From positions 682,001-746,000 of the forward strand of contig NZ_CP040272.1 in NCBI RefSeq assembly GCF_013393905.1: a DNA stretch of 64,000 nucleotides, given 5' to 3'. The notes beneath the pieces are model-generated. The model did not search any database. It worked only from the letters and a program-made list of their open reading frames with translations, and was not told the DNA's origin. How positions within the stretch are numbered: the first letter of the stretch is position 1; the number at the start of each line of letters is the position of its first letter. The position numbers were made by a program, and so were the translations under genes. Shown here one piece after another: positions 25,833 through 35,446 of the stretch. This DNA is from Nostoc sp. C052. Its GTDB lineage: Bacteria; Cyanobacteriota; Cyanobacteriia; Cyanobacteriales; Nostocaceae.

Positions 25833-26621
25833 GTGAATTGGAAAGCTGTTGCACGTTCCGAGATTGGAACAAGTCATCAAAAACAGGGGATAGTTTGTCA
25901 AGATTATGGGGATTCTCGCATCTTTAAGGATGTGATTGTAGGCGCTGTTGCTGATGGTGCTGGTAGTGCTAAATATTCTGATGTTGGTTCTCGGTTAGCG
26001 GTAGAAACAGTACTCAAATACCTGGGAGGAATTAGTGAATATCTTCAGAAGCGCAAACGCTGTTGGCAAAATATTTCTCAAGAATTTTCGCAAACAGAAG
26101 CCGAGAATTTATTTACTAAAACTGTAAACAAGGTAATTGCTGAATTAGGCAAGAAAGCAGCTAAAGAAAATTATTCTCTTAATGATTTAGCTTGTACATT
26201 GTTGGTTTTTGTGGCAACTACTGACTGGGTTGCAGCTATGCAAATCGGGGATGGATTTATTGTAAGGCGTTCTGAAGATTCAGAATATCAACTGTTGTTT
26301 CAGCCCGATAAAGGTGAGTTTGCTAATGAAACAACTTTTATTACCTCAACAAATGCACTAAAAGCAATGCAGGTAAAGGTCTTTAACCAAAAACAAGAGT
26401 TTATTTGTGCTTCGACTGATGGACTAGAAAAAGTAGCAATTCGTTTGAGTGACTGGCAACCATTCTCGCCTTTCTTTAAACCTTTGGAGGAATACTTGCA
26501 CGAACCTGTTAATGGGGAGGATGAAGATAAATATTTGATGGAATTCCTAAACTCTGAACGGCTAAATTCTCGCACTGATGATGATAAAACCTTACTTTTG
26601 TGCTTGTTTGATAGAGAGTAA
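25833..26621 (+). CDS. PP2C-family serine/threonine phosphatase
   Basis: A 262-residue PP2C-type phosphatase starting at GTG 25833, with AGAGGA just upstream. The metal-binding aspartates lie in VGAVADGAGSAKYSDVGS and in the C-terminal SRTDDDKTLLL. The N-terminal SEIGTSHQKQGIVCQDYGD resembles the stand-alone PP2C class in TerY triads. It would remove phosphates placed by the kinase encoded six bases downstream. The tight spacing (10 bp and 6 bp) argues for one transcript with the vWA and kinase genes. Confidence 0.93.
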   Translation: MNWKAVARSEIGTSHQKQGIVCQDYGDSRIFKDVIVGAVADGAGSAKYSDVGSRLAVETVLKYLGGISEYLQKRKRCWQNISQEFSQTEAENLFTKTVNKVIAELGKKAAKENYSLNDLACTLLVFVATTDWVAAMQIGDGFIVRRSEDSEYQLLFQPDKGEFANETTFITSTNALKAMQVKVFNQKQEFICASTDGLEKVAIRLSDWQPFSPFFKPLEEYLHEPVNGEDEDKYLMEFLNSERLNSRTDDDKTLLLCLFDRE

Positions 26622-26627
26622 AATTCG

Positions 26628-28349
26628 ATGACAGTTTTCACCTGTGCCAGTACGGGGCAATCGATTACTCTGCTGGGTGAACCTAAAATTAGTGGTGAAG
26701 CTAAGGTTTGGCGAACTAATCGCAATGGTTACTTAGCGAAAATTTACCACGACCAAACTCCTGAGCATGTGCAAAAGTTGGCAGTGATGATAGCGCACCG
26801 ACCCAAAGAGCCAAACTCTCACCTCAATCATATTTCTTTTGCTTGGCCTAAGTCGGTATTGAAAGATGCTCAAGGTAATTGTGTCGGCTTTTTGATGCCG
26901 GAAATTAAAGAAGCAAAAGAACTTATTGATGTATACAATACCAAGCGACGTAAGGCTTTGAAACTTGAGGTTGATTGGCGTTTTCTCCACACAACAGCGC
27001 TGAATATCGCCTCAATTATTGAAGCAATTCACATTTCTGGCTATGTTTTAGGTGACATCAAACCGCAAAATATTCTTGTAAACGATCGCGCCTTACCTTC
27101 AATTATTGATACTGATTCTTTTCAGGTTCGGAATCCGAAAAATAATAAGGTTTATCGTTGTTCAGTTGGTTCAGATGGCTTTACACCACCGGAACTGATT
27201 GGCAAAGATTTTGATAGCATTGATCAAACGGAAATACACGATCGCTTTCGGTTAGCAGTAATTATCTATCAGTTGTTGTTTGGTGGTCAAACTCCTTTTG
27301 CGGGAAAGTGGACAGGTACGGGAGACACACCACTACCTAATGAACTTATCCGTCAGGGTTTATGGATGTATGCACCAAACAGTTTGGTTCAACCTGTAGA
27401 AAGGACAATTCCTCTTGAGATTATTCACCCAGAGGTTCAGCGATGTTTTCTCAGATGCTTTAACGATGGTTATAAAAATTCTAACTTGCGCCCAACTGCT
27501 GGGGATTGGGTAAAAGCGCTCAGACTTGCTGTTAATGACTTAACTATCTGTGGAAAGGTAGACAGCCACTACTACAGCCAAACTTATGGTAAGTGTTATT
27601 GGTGCGATCGCTCCATAAAACTTGGTATTGATATATTTCCTAAAAAACAAACCTCTTACAAAGATAAAGATGCCGATGCCTACAACAACCGGGGACTTAG
27701 CCGTTATGTATTGGGAGATATAAAGGGCGCAATAAACGATTACAACCAAGCTTTGCGTATTAATCCTAATCATGCCGATGCCTACAACAATCGGGGGCTT
27801 GCACGTTCTACACTAGGAGACAAACAGGGAGCAATAAACGATTACAACCAAGCTTTACATATTGATGCCAACTTTACGCAAGCCTACATAAATCTGCTAA
27901 TTATCCGTTATAAAATGATTGCTCTTATTTTAATAGGTTTAATAGCAGTTTTTTCACTTTCACTGATTATTTTTGCTAATAATTTGAATTCTGAAACAAA
28001 TTCTAACCTTGATAAAGACTACGTTAACCGTTGTTCAGAGCATTTTCAATTGAAAGATTATACTGAAGCAGTAGATGACTGTAACGAAGCAGTTAAGATA
28101 AATTCTAATAATGATGAAGCTTACTTTTTACGAGGTGCAGCATATTTCAAATTGAAAGATTATACTGAAGCAGTAAATAACTGTAACAAAGCAGTTAATA
28201 TAAATCCCAATAATGATAAAGCCTACTTTTTACGAGGTGCTAGTCATAGTATGAATAAGAATATGTATCAAGGAATGGAAGATTTTCGGAAAGCTGCAAG
28301 CTTAGGGAACGAAGAAGCTAAGGAAATCCTCAAAGATATTCAACAATAG
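26628..28349 (+). CDS. TerY-triad protein kinase with zinc ribbon, TPRs and a membrane helix
   Basis: A 573-residue protein. The kinase domain (about 20-300) has the ATP-binding lysine in YLAKIYHD, catalytic loop VLGDIKPQNILV (141-152) and IIDTDSF in place of DFG. A zinc ribbon follows: C308, H314, C323, C326. Two TPRs (about 350-420), a membrane helix (about 430-450) and two more TPRs (about 468-535) complete it. Kinase plus zinc ribbon is typical of TerY-P triads. TPRs on both sides of a membrane helix are unusual and suggest one set faces the periplasm or lumen. The HRD arginine position is Gly (LGD), as in some atypical kinases, so activity is likely but not certain. Confidence 0.9.
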   Translation: MTVFTCASTGQSITLLGEPKISGEAKVWRTNRNGYLAKIYHDQTPEHVQKLAVMIAHRPKEPNSHLNHISFAWPKSVLKDAQGNCVGFLMPEIKEAKELIDVYNTKRRKALKLEVDWRFLHTTALNIASIIEAIHISGYVLGDIKPQNILVNDRALPSIIDTDSFQVRNPKNNKVYRCSVGSDGFTPPELIGKDFDSIDQTEIHDRFRLAVIIYQLLFGGQTPFAGKWTGTGDTPLPNELIRQGLWMYAPNSLVQPVERTIPLEIIHPEVQRCFLRCFNDGYKNSNLRPTAGDWVKALRLAVNDLTICGKVDSHYYSQTYGKCYWCDRSIKLGIDIFPKKQTSYKDKDADAYNNRGLSRYVLGDIKGAINDYNQALRINPNHADAYNNRGLARSTLGDKQGAINDYNQALHIDANFTQAYINLLIIRYKMIALILIGLIAVFSLSLIIFANNLNSETNSNLDKDYVNRCSEHFQLKDYTEAVDDCNEAVKINSNNDEAYFLRGAAYFKLKDYTEAVNNCNKAVNINPNNDKAYFLRGASHSMNKNMYQGMEDFRKAASLGNEEAKEILKDIQQ

Positions 28350-28443
28350 AAGAAGGAATACATAAACCTTGACAGTCTGGTAAACCTAGCAATGTTGCTT
28401 TAACTGTACCATCTGGTTGATTTTCAATCAGCACATCATACAT
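28330..28443 (-). pseudogene. Remnant of a HicB-like small antitoxin gene
   Basis: On the minus strand a 37-codon frame begins MYDVLIENQPDGTVKATLLG and continues LPDCQG, the typical start of cyanobacterial HicB-like proteins of about 70 residues. After that the sequence is unrelated and stops, with the end overlapping the kinase gene. It is a 5' fragment; no HicA-type toxin gene is nearby. Confidence 0.5.
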
Positions 28444-28626
28444 AATTTAACTTTGGTGCAGTTATCTGAGAGGTAGTTTTTACAGCTATATTCATAATAT
28501 TTTTATATTTTAAGTTTTATATTTATTATAATATCTAGGTCAATTTAGCCTTGAGACAAATTAAGATCACTGACTTGGTTAATTTGTGGTTTGATTTTGA
28601 TCATATTGTCTTTTGCGATCGCACCA

Positions 28627-29361
28627 ATGATTTACAACCAATCAGAGTTTAATTTACGCTGTGAATGGGGGCCACAAGGAGTTGCTCAACTCGCTCCCAT
28701 CAGTGATGTAATTGTAATAGTTGACATTCTCTCTTTTTCTACTTGCGTGGAAATCGCCACCAACAACGGTGCAATAATTTTTCCCTACGCAATGAGAGAT
28801 GAATCTGTCATAGATTATGCCAAATCAGTCCGAGCAGAGTTGGCAAGTCATAGACAACGTTGGACTATAAGTGGATATTCTCTCTCGCCAAAATCGGTAC
28901 TTCAGATTCCTGCTGGAACTAGACTAGTTTTACCATCACCTAATGGTTCTTTTCTGACTTTACATACAGGGAATATACCAACTTTGGCTGGTTGCTTGCG
29001 AAATTGCCAAGCGGTGGCGGAGTTTGCTCAAAAGTATGGTGATAAAATCGCTATAATTCCTGCTGGTGAGAGGTGGAAAGAAGATGGTAGCCTACGCCCT
29101 GCATTTGAAGATTTAATTGGTGCTGGGGCAATTCTCAGTTATTTAGATGGCAGTTTATCACCAGAAGCCGAAGTTGCTGTCACAACATTTCAGGCTTTCC
29201 AGAAGGATTTACTAGGATACTTGAAAAAATGCAGTTCGGGTAAAGAGTTGATTGAAAAAGGTTTTGAGTCAGACGTTGAACTGTCAGCCGCTTACAACGT
29301 TAGTGATTGCGTACCTTTCTTTACTGATAATGCTTATGTAAATTACACCCCACAGGCTTAA
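28627..29361 (+). CDS. ComB-family protein (2-phosphosulfolactate phosphatase-like)
   Basis: A 244-residue protein of the ComB family. Conserved segments are VIVIVDILSFSTCVEIA (near 32-48), LVLPSPNGSFLT and IIPAGERWKEDGSLRPAFEDLIGAG. In archaea ComB removes phosphate from 2-phosphosulfolactate in coenzyme M synthesis. Cyanobacteria do not make coenzyme M, so the true substrate here is unknown. I start at ATG 28627 (MIYNQSEFNL); an in-frame ATG at 28591 adds a hydrophobic stretch that is probably untranslated. It stands alone on the plus strand. Confidence 0.85.
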   Translation: MIYNQSEFNLRCEWGPQGVAQLAPISDVIVIVDILSFSTCVEIATNNGAIIFPYAMRDESVIDYAKSVRAELASHRQRWTISGYSLSPKSVLQIPAGTRLVLPSPNGSFLTLHTGNIPTLAGCLRNCQAVAEFAQKYGDKIAIIPAGERWKEDGSLRPAFEDLIGAGAILSYLDGSLSPEAEVAVTTFQAFQKDLLGYLKKCSSGKELIEKGFESDVELSAAYNVSDCVPFFTDNAYVNYTPQA

Positions 29362-29425
29362 TCAAACTCAAAAATTACGAATTATGTTAGCGAGTCCGCG
29401 AGCGTCATTACGAATTACGAATTAA

Positions 29426-29956
29426 TTAAACGTCGCACTGATTAGTTTGGCAATATTTGGCATTATCTATAAACTCTTGCAACTTATTCAAGGGAATTAT
29501 CTGTAATGATGACCCACCTTTTACCTCAGCAGCGATGTAAGCAAACTTTTGCCCACGATAAAACTGGTCACGTCCAACTTTGGTGATATATCGGGACTTC
29601 TGGAAGTCATTGGCAATATTAGAATTATAAATATTTTGTAACAGTTTCACTGCATTGGCATTTTTTGTGGTGAATTTGAGGCGTTTATCACCACTAACGG
29701 TTATGCCTTCTTTATTCACTGTCCCATTTTCAGAAGTGACATCAGCATAGAAGTATAAATTTCCCTTTGTACCCTCGTAACCGTGGGCTTCGCTGTTGTA
29801 TCTCAGAGTTGGTAGCTGAGGTCTGGTCTTTGCCCACTTCACAACGGTGCTGATATTTTGCTCTGGAAGCGCATTTGCCGGAGCGACAGCTAAAATAATA
29901 GCGATCGCAGACAAAGTAACATTGAATAAATAGTTAAATTTACAACTCTTGTGCAT
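29426..29956 (-). CDS. Secreted protein of unknown function (176 aa)
   Basis: It has a clear signal peptide (about residues 1-29, VTLSAIAIILAVAPANA-LPEQ). The mature part of about 147 residues is basic, with two cysteines near the C-terminus (KYCQTNQCDV) that could form a disulfide. I do not recognise a domain. Cell location is probably periplasm, lumen or outside. It is convergent with the ComB-like gene and divergent from apcE. Confidence 0.75.
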   Translation of the reverse strand: MHKSCKFNYLFNVTLSAIAIILAVAPANALPEQNISTVVKWAKTRPQLPTLRYNSEAHGYEGTKGNLYFYADVTSENGTVNKEGITVSGDKRLKFTTKNANAVKLLQNIYNSNIANDFQKSRYITKVGRDQFYRGQKFAYIAAEVKGGSSLQIIPLNKLQEFIDNAKYCQTNQCDV

Positions 29957-30487
29957 AGTATTTACCCTATATCCAAATGCTGATAGTTACAGATTAAACC
30001 ACCACAAATTAAGAATTATTTCCGGTACGGTGTTAGATGTGAATATGAATTTATCAGTAGCAAAAACAACTTAACATCGACTAATAACCACTGTCCAGTG
30101 ACTAAGTACAAAATTTTATGAATTTGTAGCGAATTCTTTGCGTGCCTCTGCGCTTACCTCTGCGCCACTTTGCGCTTAAATAAAAAATTAATCAGCACAC
30201 AGTTCCCAACCTACTACTTAGTTACAAAACTTAGACTTAATCTCAGACAAACTGGAGTATGCACTTTTAAGACTGGAGACATTTAAGATACATGTTCTAC
30301 ATACTTCTTAATAAATCCGCCTTGAGAACGCAAAACGTTCTAATCTAAAAGCTAACTGGGTTAATTTACTGGCAGTTTTGCAGGCAATACTCTCAAGCTC
30401 ATAAAGCATAGACACACCGATGTGTCAAGCCTCAAAACAATCCAGACTTAACACATAAACGCTTATGATGGGAGTTTTACAAATCCG
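29957..30487. other. apcE upstream region
   Basis: About 530 bp between a divergent secreted-protein gene and apcE. It should contain the strong apc operon promoter and a long leader, but I could not fix -35/-10 boxes. No strong ribosome-binding site is visible just before the apcE ATG (TTTTACAAATCCG). Confidence 0.5.
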
Positions 30488-33400
30488 ATGAGTGTTAAGG
30501 CGAGTGGTGGAAGCTCGGTTGCGCGTCCGCAACTATATCAAACCCTAACTGTAGCCACAATTACCCAAGCAGAGCAGCAAGACCGCTTCTTGGGAAATGG
30601 TGAATTAAATGAACTGGCAAGCTATTTTGCATCTGGTGCAAAGCGTCTAGAAATTTCCCAGACGCTAACGGACAATGCCGAGATTATTGTGTCTCGGGCT
30701 GCCAACCGGATTTTTGTCGGTGGTTCGCCAATGGCTTTTTTAGAAAAGCCCAGAGAAGCAGAACTAGTAACTGCTGGTGGTGGTAAAGATGTTAGAGAAG
30801 ACCTCAGACTAGGAACCGTAACCTACGTTGAAAGTCGTGGTGGGTTCCTAGAAAATTTACGCTCAATCTTTAACTCATCCCCCAGCGGCCCGACACCCGC
30901 AGGTTTCAGACCAATTAACATTGCTCGTTATGGCCCAAGCAACATGGCCAAGAGCTTGCGGGATTTATCCTGGTTCTTGCGCTACGCTACTTATGCGATC
31001 GTTGCTGGCGACCCCAACATCATAGCGGTGAATACAAGGGGTTTGCGGGAAATCATTGAAAATGCCTGCTCTGGTGAAGCAACGCTAGTAGCTTTGCAAG
31101 AAATCAAAGCTGGGGCACTTTCCTTTTTCCGCAACGATGCTGAGGCTACAGAAATTGTGTCTCAGTACATGGATGTTTTGTTAACAGAATTCAAAGCAGC
31201 CACACCTTCAAATAAAGTGCGCCAACGCCCCTCTAGTGACCAGCAAGGGTTACAACTGCCGCAAATTTACTTTAATGCCGCAGAACGTCGTCCCAAGTTT
31301 GTCTTGAAGACTGGGTTATCAGCCACCGAAAAAAATGAGGTAATCAAGGCTGCATATCGGCAAATCTTTGAGCGCGACATTACCCGTGCTTATAGCTTAT
31401 CCATATCTGACCTGGAATCCAAGGTGAAGAATGGCGACATCTCTGTGAAAGAGTTTGTCCGTCGTTTAGCTAAATCTCCCCTTTACCAAAAACAGTTTTA
31501 CCAGCCTTTTATTAACAGCCGAGTCATCGAACTAGCTTTCCGTCACATTCTAGGACGGGGGCCAAGTAGCCGAGAAGAAGTACAAAAATACTTCTCGATT
31601 ATTTCTAAGGGTGGTCTGGCAGCTTTAGTAGATGCCTTAGTAGATTCTGCTGAGTACAGCGACTATTTTGGTGAAGAAACAGTACCCTACCTGCGGGGTC
31701 TGGGTCAAGAAGCACAAGAATGTCGCAACTGGGGGCCGCAGCAAGACCTGTTTAACTACAGTGCGCCTTTCCGCAAGATACCTCAGTTTATTACCACATT
31801 TGCGGCTTACGAGCAACCGCTACCAGATCAACATCCCTACGGTTCTGGTAATGACCCATTGGAAATTCAGTTTGGGGCGATTTTCCCGAAAGAAACTCGC
31901 AACCCCAGCACCAATCCGGCTCCTTTTGGCAAGGATACCAAACGCATCCTGATTCACCAAGGGGCAGGGATTAATAACCAAAATAGTAATCCCAGAGCGC
32001 GGGGTGAAGCTCCTGGTACTCTTGGGCCTAAGGTATTCAAGTTAGATCAACTGCCTGGTACTAGAGGTAAAAAGGCTGCTAAAAATTCTAGCGTCAGATA
32101 CTCCGAAAGCTCCACGCAAGCATTGATTAAAGCTGCTTACCTGCAAGTTTTCGGTCGCGATCTTTACGAAGGTCAGCGACCGAAGGTATTGGAAATCAAG
32201 CTGGAAAACGGCGACATCTCGGTGCGAGAGTTTATCCGTGGTTTGGCTAAGTCAGATGTGTTCCGCAATCTGTACTGGTCATCGCTGTATGTTTGTAAAG
32301 CGATCGAGTATATTCACCGCCGCTTGTTGGGTCGTCCGACTTATGGTCGTCAAGAAATCAACAAGTACTTTGATATTGCTTCAAAACAGGGCTTTTACGC
32401 GGTGGTTGATGCCATTATTAACAGCGTAGAATACAGCGAAGCCTTTGGTGAAGATACAATTCCTTACGAACGGTATTTGACTCCTGGTGGTGTATCCGGG
32501 CGACAATTGCGTGTTGGTAGTATTCGTGATGATATTGCCGCAAAAGTCCAGAAGGAAGTAACACCGAGCTTTGTGACACTAGGTACTGTAACAGAAAATC
32601 GGTCAGAACCAGATATTCAGTTCCGCATTAACCAAGGTGTCAGCAAGCAACGGGAACAAACCAAAGTCTTCAAGCTTGTGGCTAATACCAGTGACAAAGT
32701 TGCAGTCAAAACTTTGATTAGCGCTGCGTATCGTCAGATTTTTGAGCGGGATATTGCACCCTACATCGCCAAAAACGAATTTACAAAGTGGGAAAGCAAG
32801 CTGGGGAATGGCGAAATTAGTGTGAAGGAATTTATTGAAGGTTTGGGTTACTCTAACCTCTACCTGAAAGAGTTCTACACACCTTATCCCAACACCAAAG
32901 TGATTGAGTTGGGAACCAAACACTTCTTGGGACGTGCGCCACTAGACCAAGCAGAAATCCGCAAGTATAACCAGATTTTGGCTACTCAAGGTATTCGTGC
33001 CTTTATTGGTGCTTTGGTAGATAGTGTGGAATATAACCAGGTGTTTGGTGAAGATACAGTGCCTTACCGTCGCTTCCCGACCTTACCTGCGGCAAACTTC
33101 CCCAATACAGAGAAGTTGTACAACCAGCTTACCAAGCAAAACGATGACGTGGTTGTACCAAGCTTTAAGCCAGTACAAGCCCGTATCGGAGCTAGTAACG
33201 ATACACCGCTAGTGCTACAGGCGATCGCAGATATCGCAGCACAAGCAAATGGTAAGCCATCCTTTGCGGAACTGGGTCGTTCCTACAACGATGGTAGCGG
33301 ACAATCAGTGGAACAAGGTGTGCGTAAACATGCACGCATTTACCGTCTAACCGAAAACACCAACCAAGCCGAAAAACAACAGGCAATCAACGCCATTTAT

Positions 33401-33793
33401 CGGCAAGTGTTGGATGTATTTAGCGGTGAAGTACCTGATAATTTCCGCCGTACTGACCTAGATAGCAAACTCCAGAATGGTGAAATTTCCGTCCGCGATT
33501 TTGTGCGTGAACTAGCTAGTTCCCAAATCTATCGCCAGCGCTTCTTGTCACCTTATCCTCATGCCAAGGTCATTGAGTTCCTCTTCCGTCATCTGTTGGG
33601 GCGTACACCCGCAACTCAGGAAGAAATTAGCCAGTACAACAAGCTGCTAGCCGATAGTGGTTTGTCCGCTGCTGTAGAAGCCATAGTCGAAAGTCCAGAA
33701 TATAGCCGCTACTTCGGTGAAGATGTTGTGCCTTACAACCGCTTCCCATCTCTGCCAGCAGGTAACTACCTTGGCAGTGTAGCGGTTGATTAG
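30488..33793 (+). CDS. apcE: Phycobilisome core-membrane linker (ApcE, L-CM)
   Basis: A 1101-residue terminal energy acceptor and core scaffold. Residues 1-235 are the phycobilin-binding domain, with the bilin cysteine at C194 (ENACSGEAT) and the usual loop insertion (about 77-145). Four linker repeats follow, starting near 275, 545, 745 and 965, each with an AAYRQIFERD-type start and a V[I/E]S.EYS..FGED..PY end. Four repeats predict a pentacylindrical core, against three for tricylindrical and two for bicylindrical cores. The arms between repeats are basic and Pro/Gln-rich. It heads the apcEABC operon, with a 387-bp spacer before apcA. Confidence 0.98.
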   Translation: MSVKASGGSSVARPQLYQTLTVATITQAEQQDRFLGNGELNELASYFASGAKRLEISQTLTDNAEIIVSRAANRIFVGGSPMAFLEKPREAELVTAGGGKDVREDLRLGTVTYVESRGGFLENLRSIFNSSPSGPTPAGFRPINIARYGPSNMAKSLRDLSWFLRYATYAIVAGDPNIIAVNTRGLREIIENACSGEATLVALQEIKAGALSFFRNDAEATEIVSQYMDVLLTEFKAATPSNKVRQRPSSDQQGLQLPQIYFNAAERRPKFVLKTGLSATEKNEVIKAAYRQIFERDITRAYSLSISDLESKVKNGDISVKEFVRRLAKSPLYQKQFYQPFINSRVIELAFRHILGRGPSSREEVQKYFSIISKGGLAALVDALVDSAEYSDYFGEETVPYLRGLGQEAQECRNWGPQQDLFNYSAPFRKIPQFITTFAAYEQPLPDQHPYGSGNDPLEIQFGAIFPKETRNPSTNPAPFGKDTKRILIHQGAGINNQNSNPRARGEAPGTLGPKVFKLDQLPGTRGKKAAKNSSVRYSESSTQALIKAAYLQVFGRDLYEGQRPKVLEIKLENGDISVREFIRGLAKSDVFRNLYWSSLYVCKAIEYIHRRLLGRPTYGRQEINKYFDIASKQGFYAVVDAIINSVEYSEAFGEDTIPYERYLTPGGVSGRQLRVGSIRDDIAAKVQKEVTPSFVTLGTVTENRSEPDIQFRINQGVSKQREQTKVFKLVANTSDKVAVKTLISAAYRQIFERDIAPYIAKNEFTKWESKLGNGEISVKEFIEGLGYSNLYLKEFYTPYPNTKVIELGTKHFLGRAPLDQAEIRKYNQILATQGIRAFIGALVDSVEYNQVFGEDTVPYRRFPTLPAANFPNTEKLYNQLTKQNDDVVVPSFKPVQARIGASNDTPLVLQAIADIAAQANGKPSFAELGRSYNDGSGQSVEQGVRKHARIYRLTENTNQAEKQQAINAIYRQVLDVFSGEVPDNFRRTDLDSKLQNGEISVRDFVRELASSQIYRQRFLSPYPHAKVIEFLFRHLLGRTPATQEEISQYNKLLADSGLSAAVEAIVESPEYSRYFGEDVVPYNRFPSLPAGNYLGSVAVD

Positions 33794-34180
33794 GGAATAG
33801 GGAGTAGGGAGTAGGGAATAGGGAGTAGGGAATAGATTATTTCCCATCCCCAATCCCCAATCCCTGGTCCCCCATTCGTAACCTTTCGTAATACTGCTCT
33901 CAGATTGCTGCTAAAAGAGTAAATTCTGAAAAGCAATATTACAAAGTATTAAGAGCAGTCATAAATGCTCAACAGAATGCCGGAAAATGTTTTGCGGAAG
34001 GTAACTGAGTTTAAAAGCTAGTTGACTTATGTTGACTCAAGCAAACTCGTAATTTATTAGCCGTAGCAGTTGTAAAACGGTTGTGTCTAAAAGAACGAGA
34101 AAACAAACTCAGTAAACCAAATCTAAAGTCGCACCAGTTTAATCAAATCCTGGTTTCATTCGTACTGGAGGAATCCATTA
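33794..34180 (+). other. apcE-apcA spacer with heptamer repeats
   Basis: Right after the apcE stop, AGGGAATAGGGAGTAGGGAG-type heptamers run to about 33833, followed by CCCCAATCCCCAATCCC on the complementary pattern (about 33846-33863). The two could form a hairpin that reduces read-through. The rest probably holds the separate strong apcAB promoter; GGAGGA precedes apcA. Confidence 0.6.
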
Positions 34181-34669
34181 ATGAGTATTGTCACGAAAGC
34201 TATCGTGAATGCTGATGCAGAAGCCCGCTACCTCAGCCCTGGTGAGTTAGATCGGATCAAGTCCTTTGTTGCAAGTGGTGAGCGCCGTGTGCGGATTGCT
34301 CAAATTTTGACAGAAAATCGCGAACGTCTTGTTAAGCAAGCTGGCGATCAACTGTTCCAAAAGCGTCCTGATGTTGTGTCTCCTGGTGGTAACGCTTACG
34401 GTCAAGAATTGACTGCTACCTGTCTGCGTGACCTAGATTATTACCTCCGCCTCATTACCTACGGTATTGTTGCTGGTGATGTTACCCCCATCGAAGAAAT
34501 TGGTGTTATCGGTGCCCGTGAACTGTACAAGTCCTTGGGAACTCCTATCGATGGTGTTGCTGAAGGTATTCGTGGGCTGAAGAATGGAGCTGCTACATTG
34601 CTCTCTGGTGATGACGCTAGTGAAGCTGGTGGCTACTTCGACTACCTAGTTGGCGCTCTTCTAGGATAA
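34181..34669 (+). CDS. apcA: Allophycocyanin alpha subunit
   Basis: A 162-codon globin-like phycobiliprotein that with ApcB forms the trimers of the phycobilisome core. The phycocyanobilin-binding cysteine is in ELTATCLRDLDYYLRL (about position 82). N-terminal MSIVTKAIVNADAEARYLSPGEL and C-terminal GGYFDYLVGALLG are characteristic. A strong ribosome-binding site (GGAGGA) lies 8 bases upstream. It is followed after 65 bp by apcB. Confidence 0.98.
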   Translation: MSIVTKAIVNADAEARYLSPGELDRIKSFVASGERRVRIAQILTENRERLVKQAGDQLFQKRPDVVSPGGNAYGQELTATCLRDLDYYLRLITYGIVAGDVTPIEEIGVIGARELYKSLGTPIDGVAEGIRGLKNGAATLLSGDDASEAGGYFDYLVGALLG

Positions 34670-34734
34670 GTTGAAGCTGTTTACCTACTTAAACAGAAGT
34701 ATTGCAATACGGTTGGAAATAAGGAATTAACAAC

Positions 34735-35223
34735 ATGGCTCAAGACGCAATTACCGCTGTCATTAACTCCGCAGACGTTCAAGGTAAATACTTAGACAAC
34801 GCTGCTTTAGAGAAGCTAAAAGTTTACTTCTCCACTGGCGAACTGCGGGTACGTGCTGCTAGCACCATCAGCGCTAATGCTGCTGCGATCGTTAAAGAAG
34901 CTGTAGCAAAATCTTTGCTATACTCTGATATCACTCGTCCCGGCGGCAACATGTACACCACCCGCCGCTATGCTGCCTGCATTCGTGATTTGGACTATTA
35001 CCTCCGCTACGCTACCTACGCTTTGTTGGCTGGAGATCCTTCCATCCTAGATGAGCGTGTGTTGAACGGCTTGAAGGAAACCTACAATTCCTTGGGCGTT
35101 CCCGTTGGTGCTACCGTGCAAGCTATCCAAGCAATCAAGGAAGTAGCTGCCAGCTTGGTAGGTTCTGACGCTGGTAAGGAAGTCGGTGTTTACTTAGACT
35201 ATATCTCTTCTGGCTTAAGCTAA
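34735..35223 (+). CDS. apcB: Allophycocyanin beta subunit
   Basis: A 162-residue partner of ApcA. The bilin-binding cysteine lies in RRYAACIRDLDYYLRYATYA, and the asparagine in GGNMYTTRR is the site methylated in beta-type phycobiliproteins. The C-terminus is GVYLDYISSGLS. AAGGA precedes the start. A 223-bp spacer separates it from apcC. Confidence 0.98.
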   Translation: MAQDAITAVINSADVQGKYLDNAALEKLKVYFSTGELRVRAASTISANAAAIVKEAVAKSLLYSDITRPGGNMYTTRRYAACIRDLDYYLRYATYALLAGDPSILDERVLNGLKETYNSLGVPVGATVQAIQAIKEVAASLVGSDAGKEVGVYLDYISSGLS

Positions 35224-35446
35224 GAGCTAGTTTGCGCTTAAGAATTTAGGTGCGGCTTTATTAAGGTCTGGAAATCAACCGTGAGTGCTAGAACGTTAGA
35301 TTGCTTATCTTGGTAAATTATCAGTGATGAGTGTTAGTGGTCTAGTATTGATGTTTGATTTCCAGCCTTGGAATAATTAAAAGATTTGCACTCAAGATTT
35401 TGAGATAAAAAAAGTTTTCACAAAATATACAGGAGATTTTCAAAAC

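Noticed and set aside
30488..33793. Serine instead of cysteine at the usual alpha-84 position of ApcE as a loss of chromophore
   Set aside because: ApcE binds its bilin at another cysteine (here C194), so the serine is normal.
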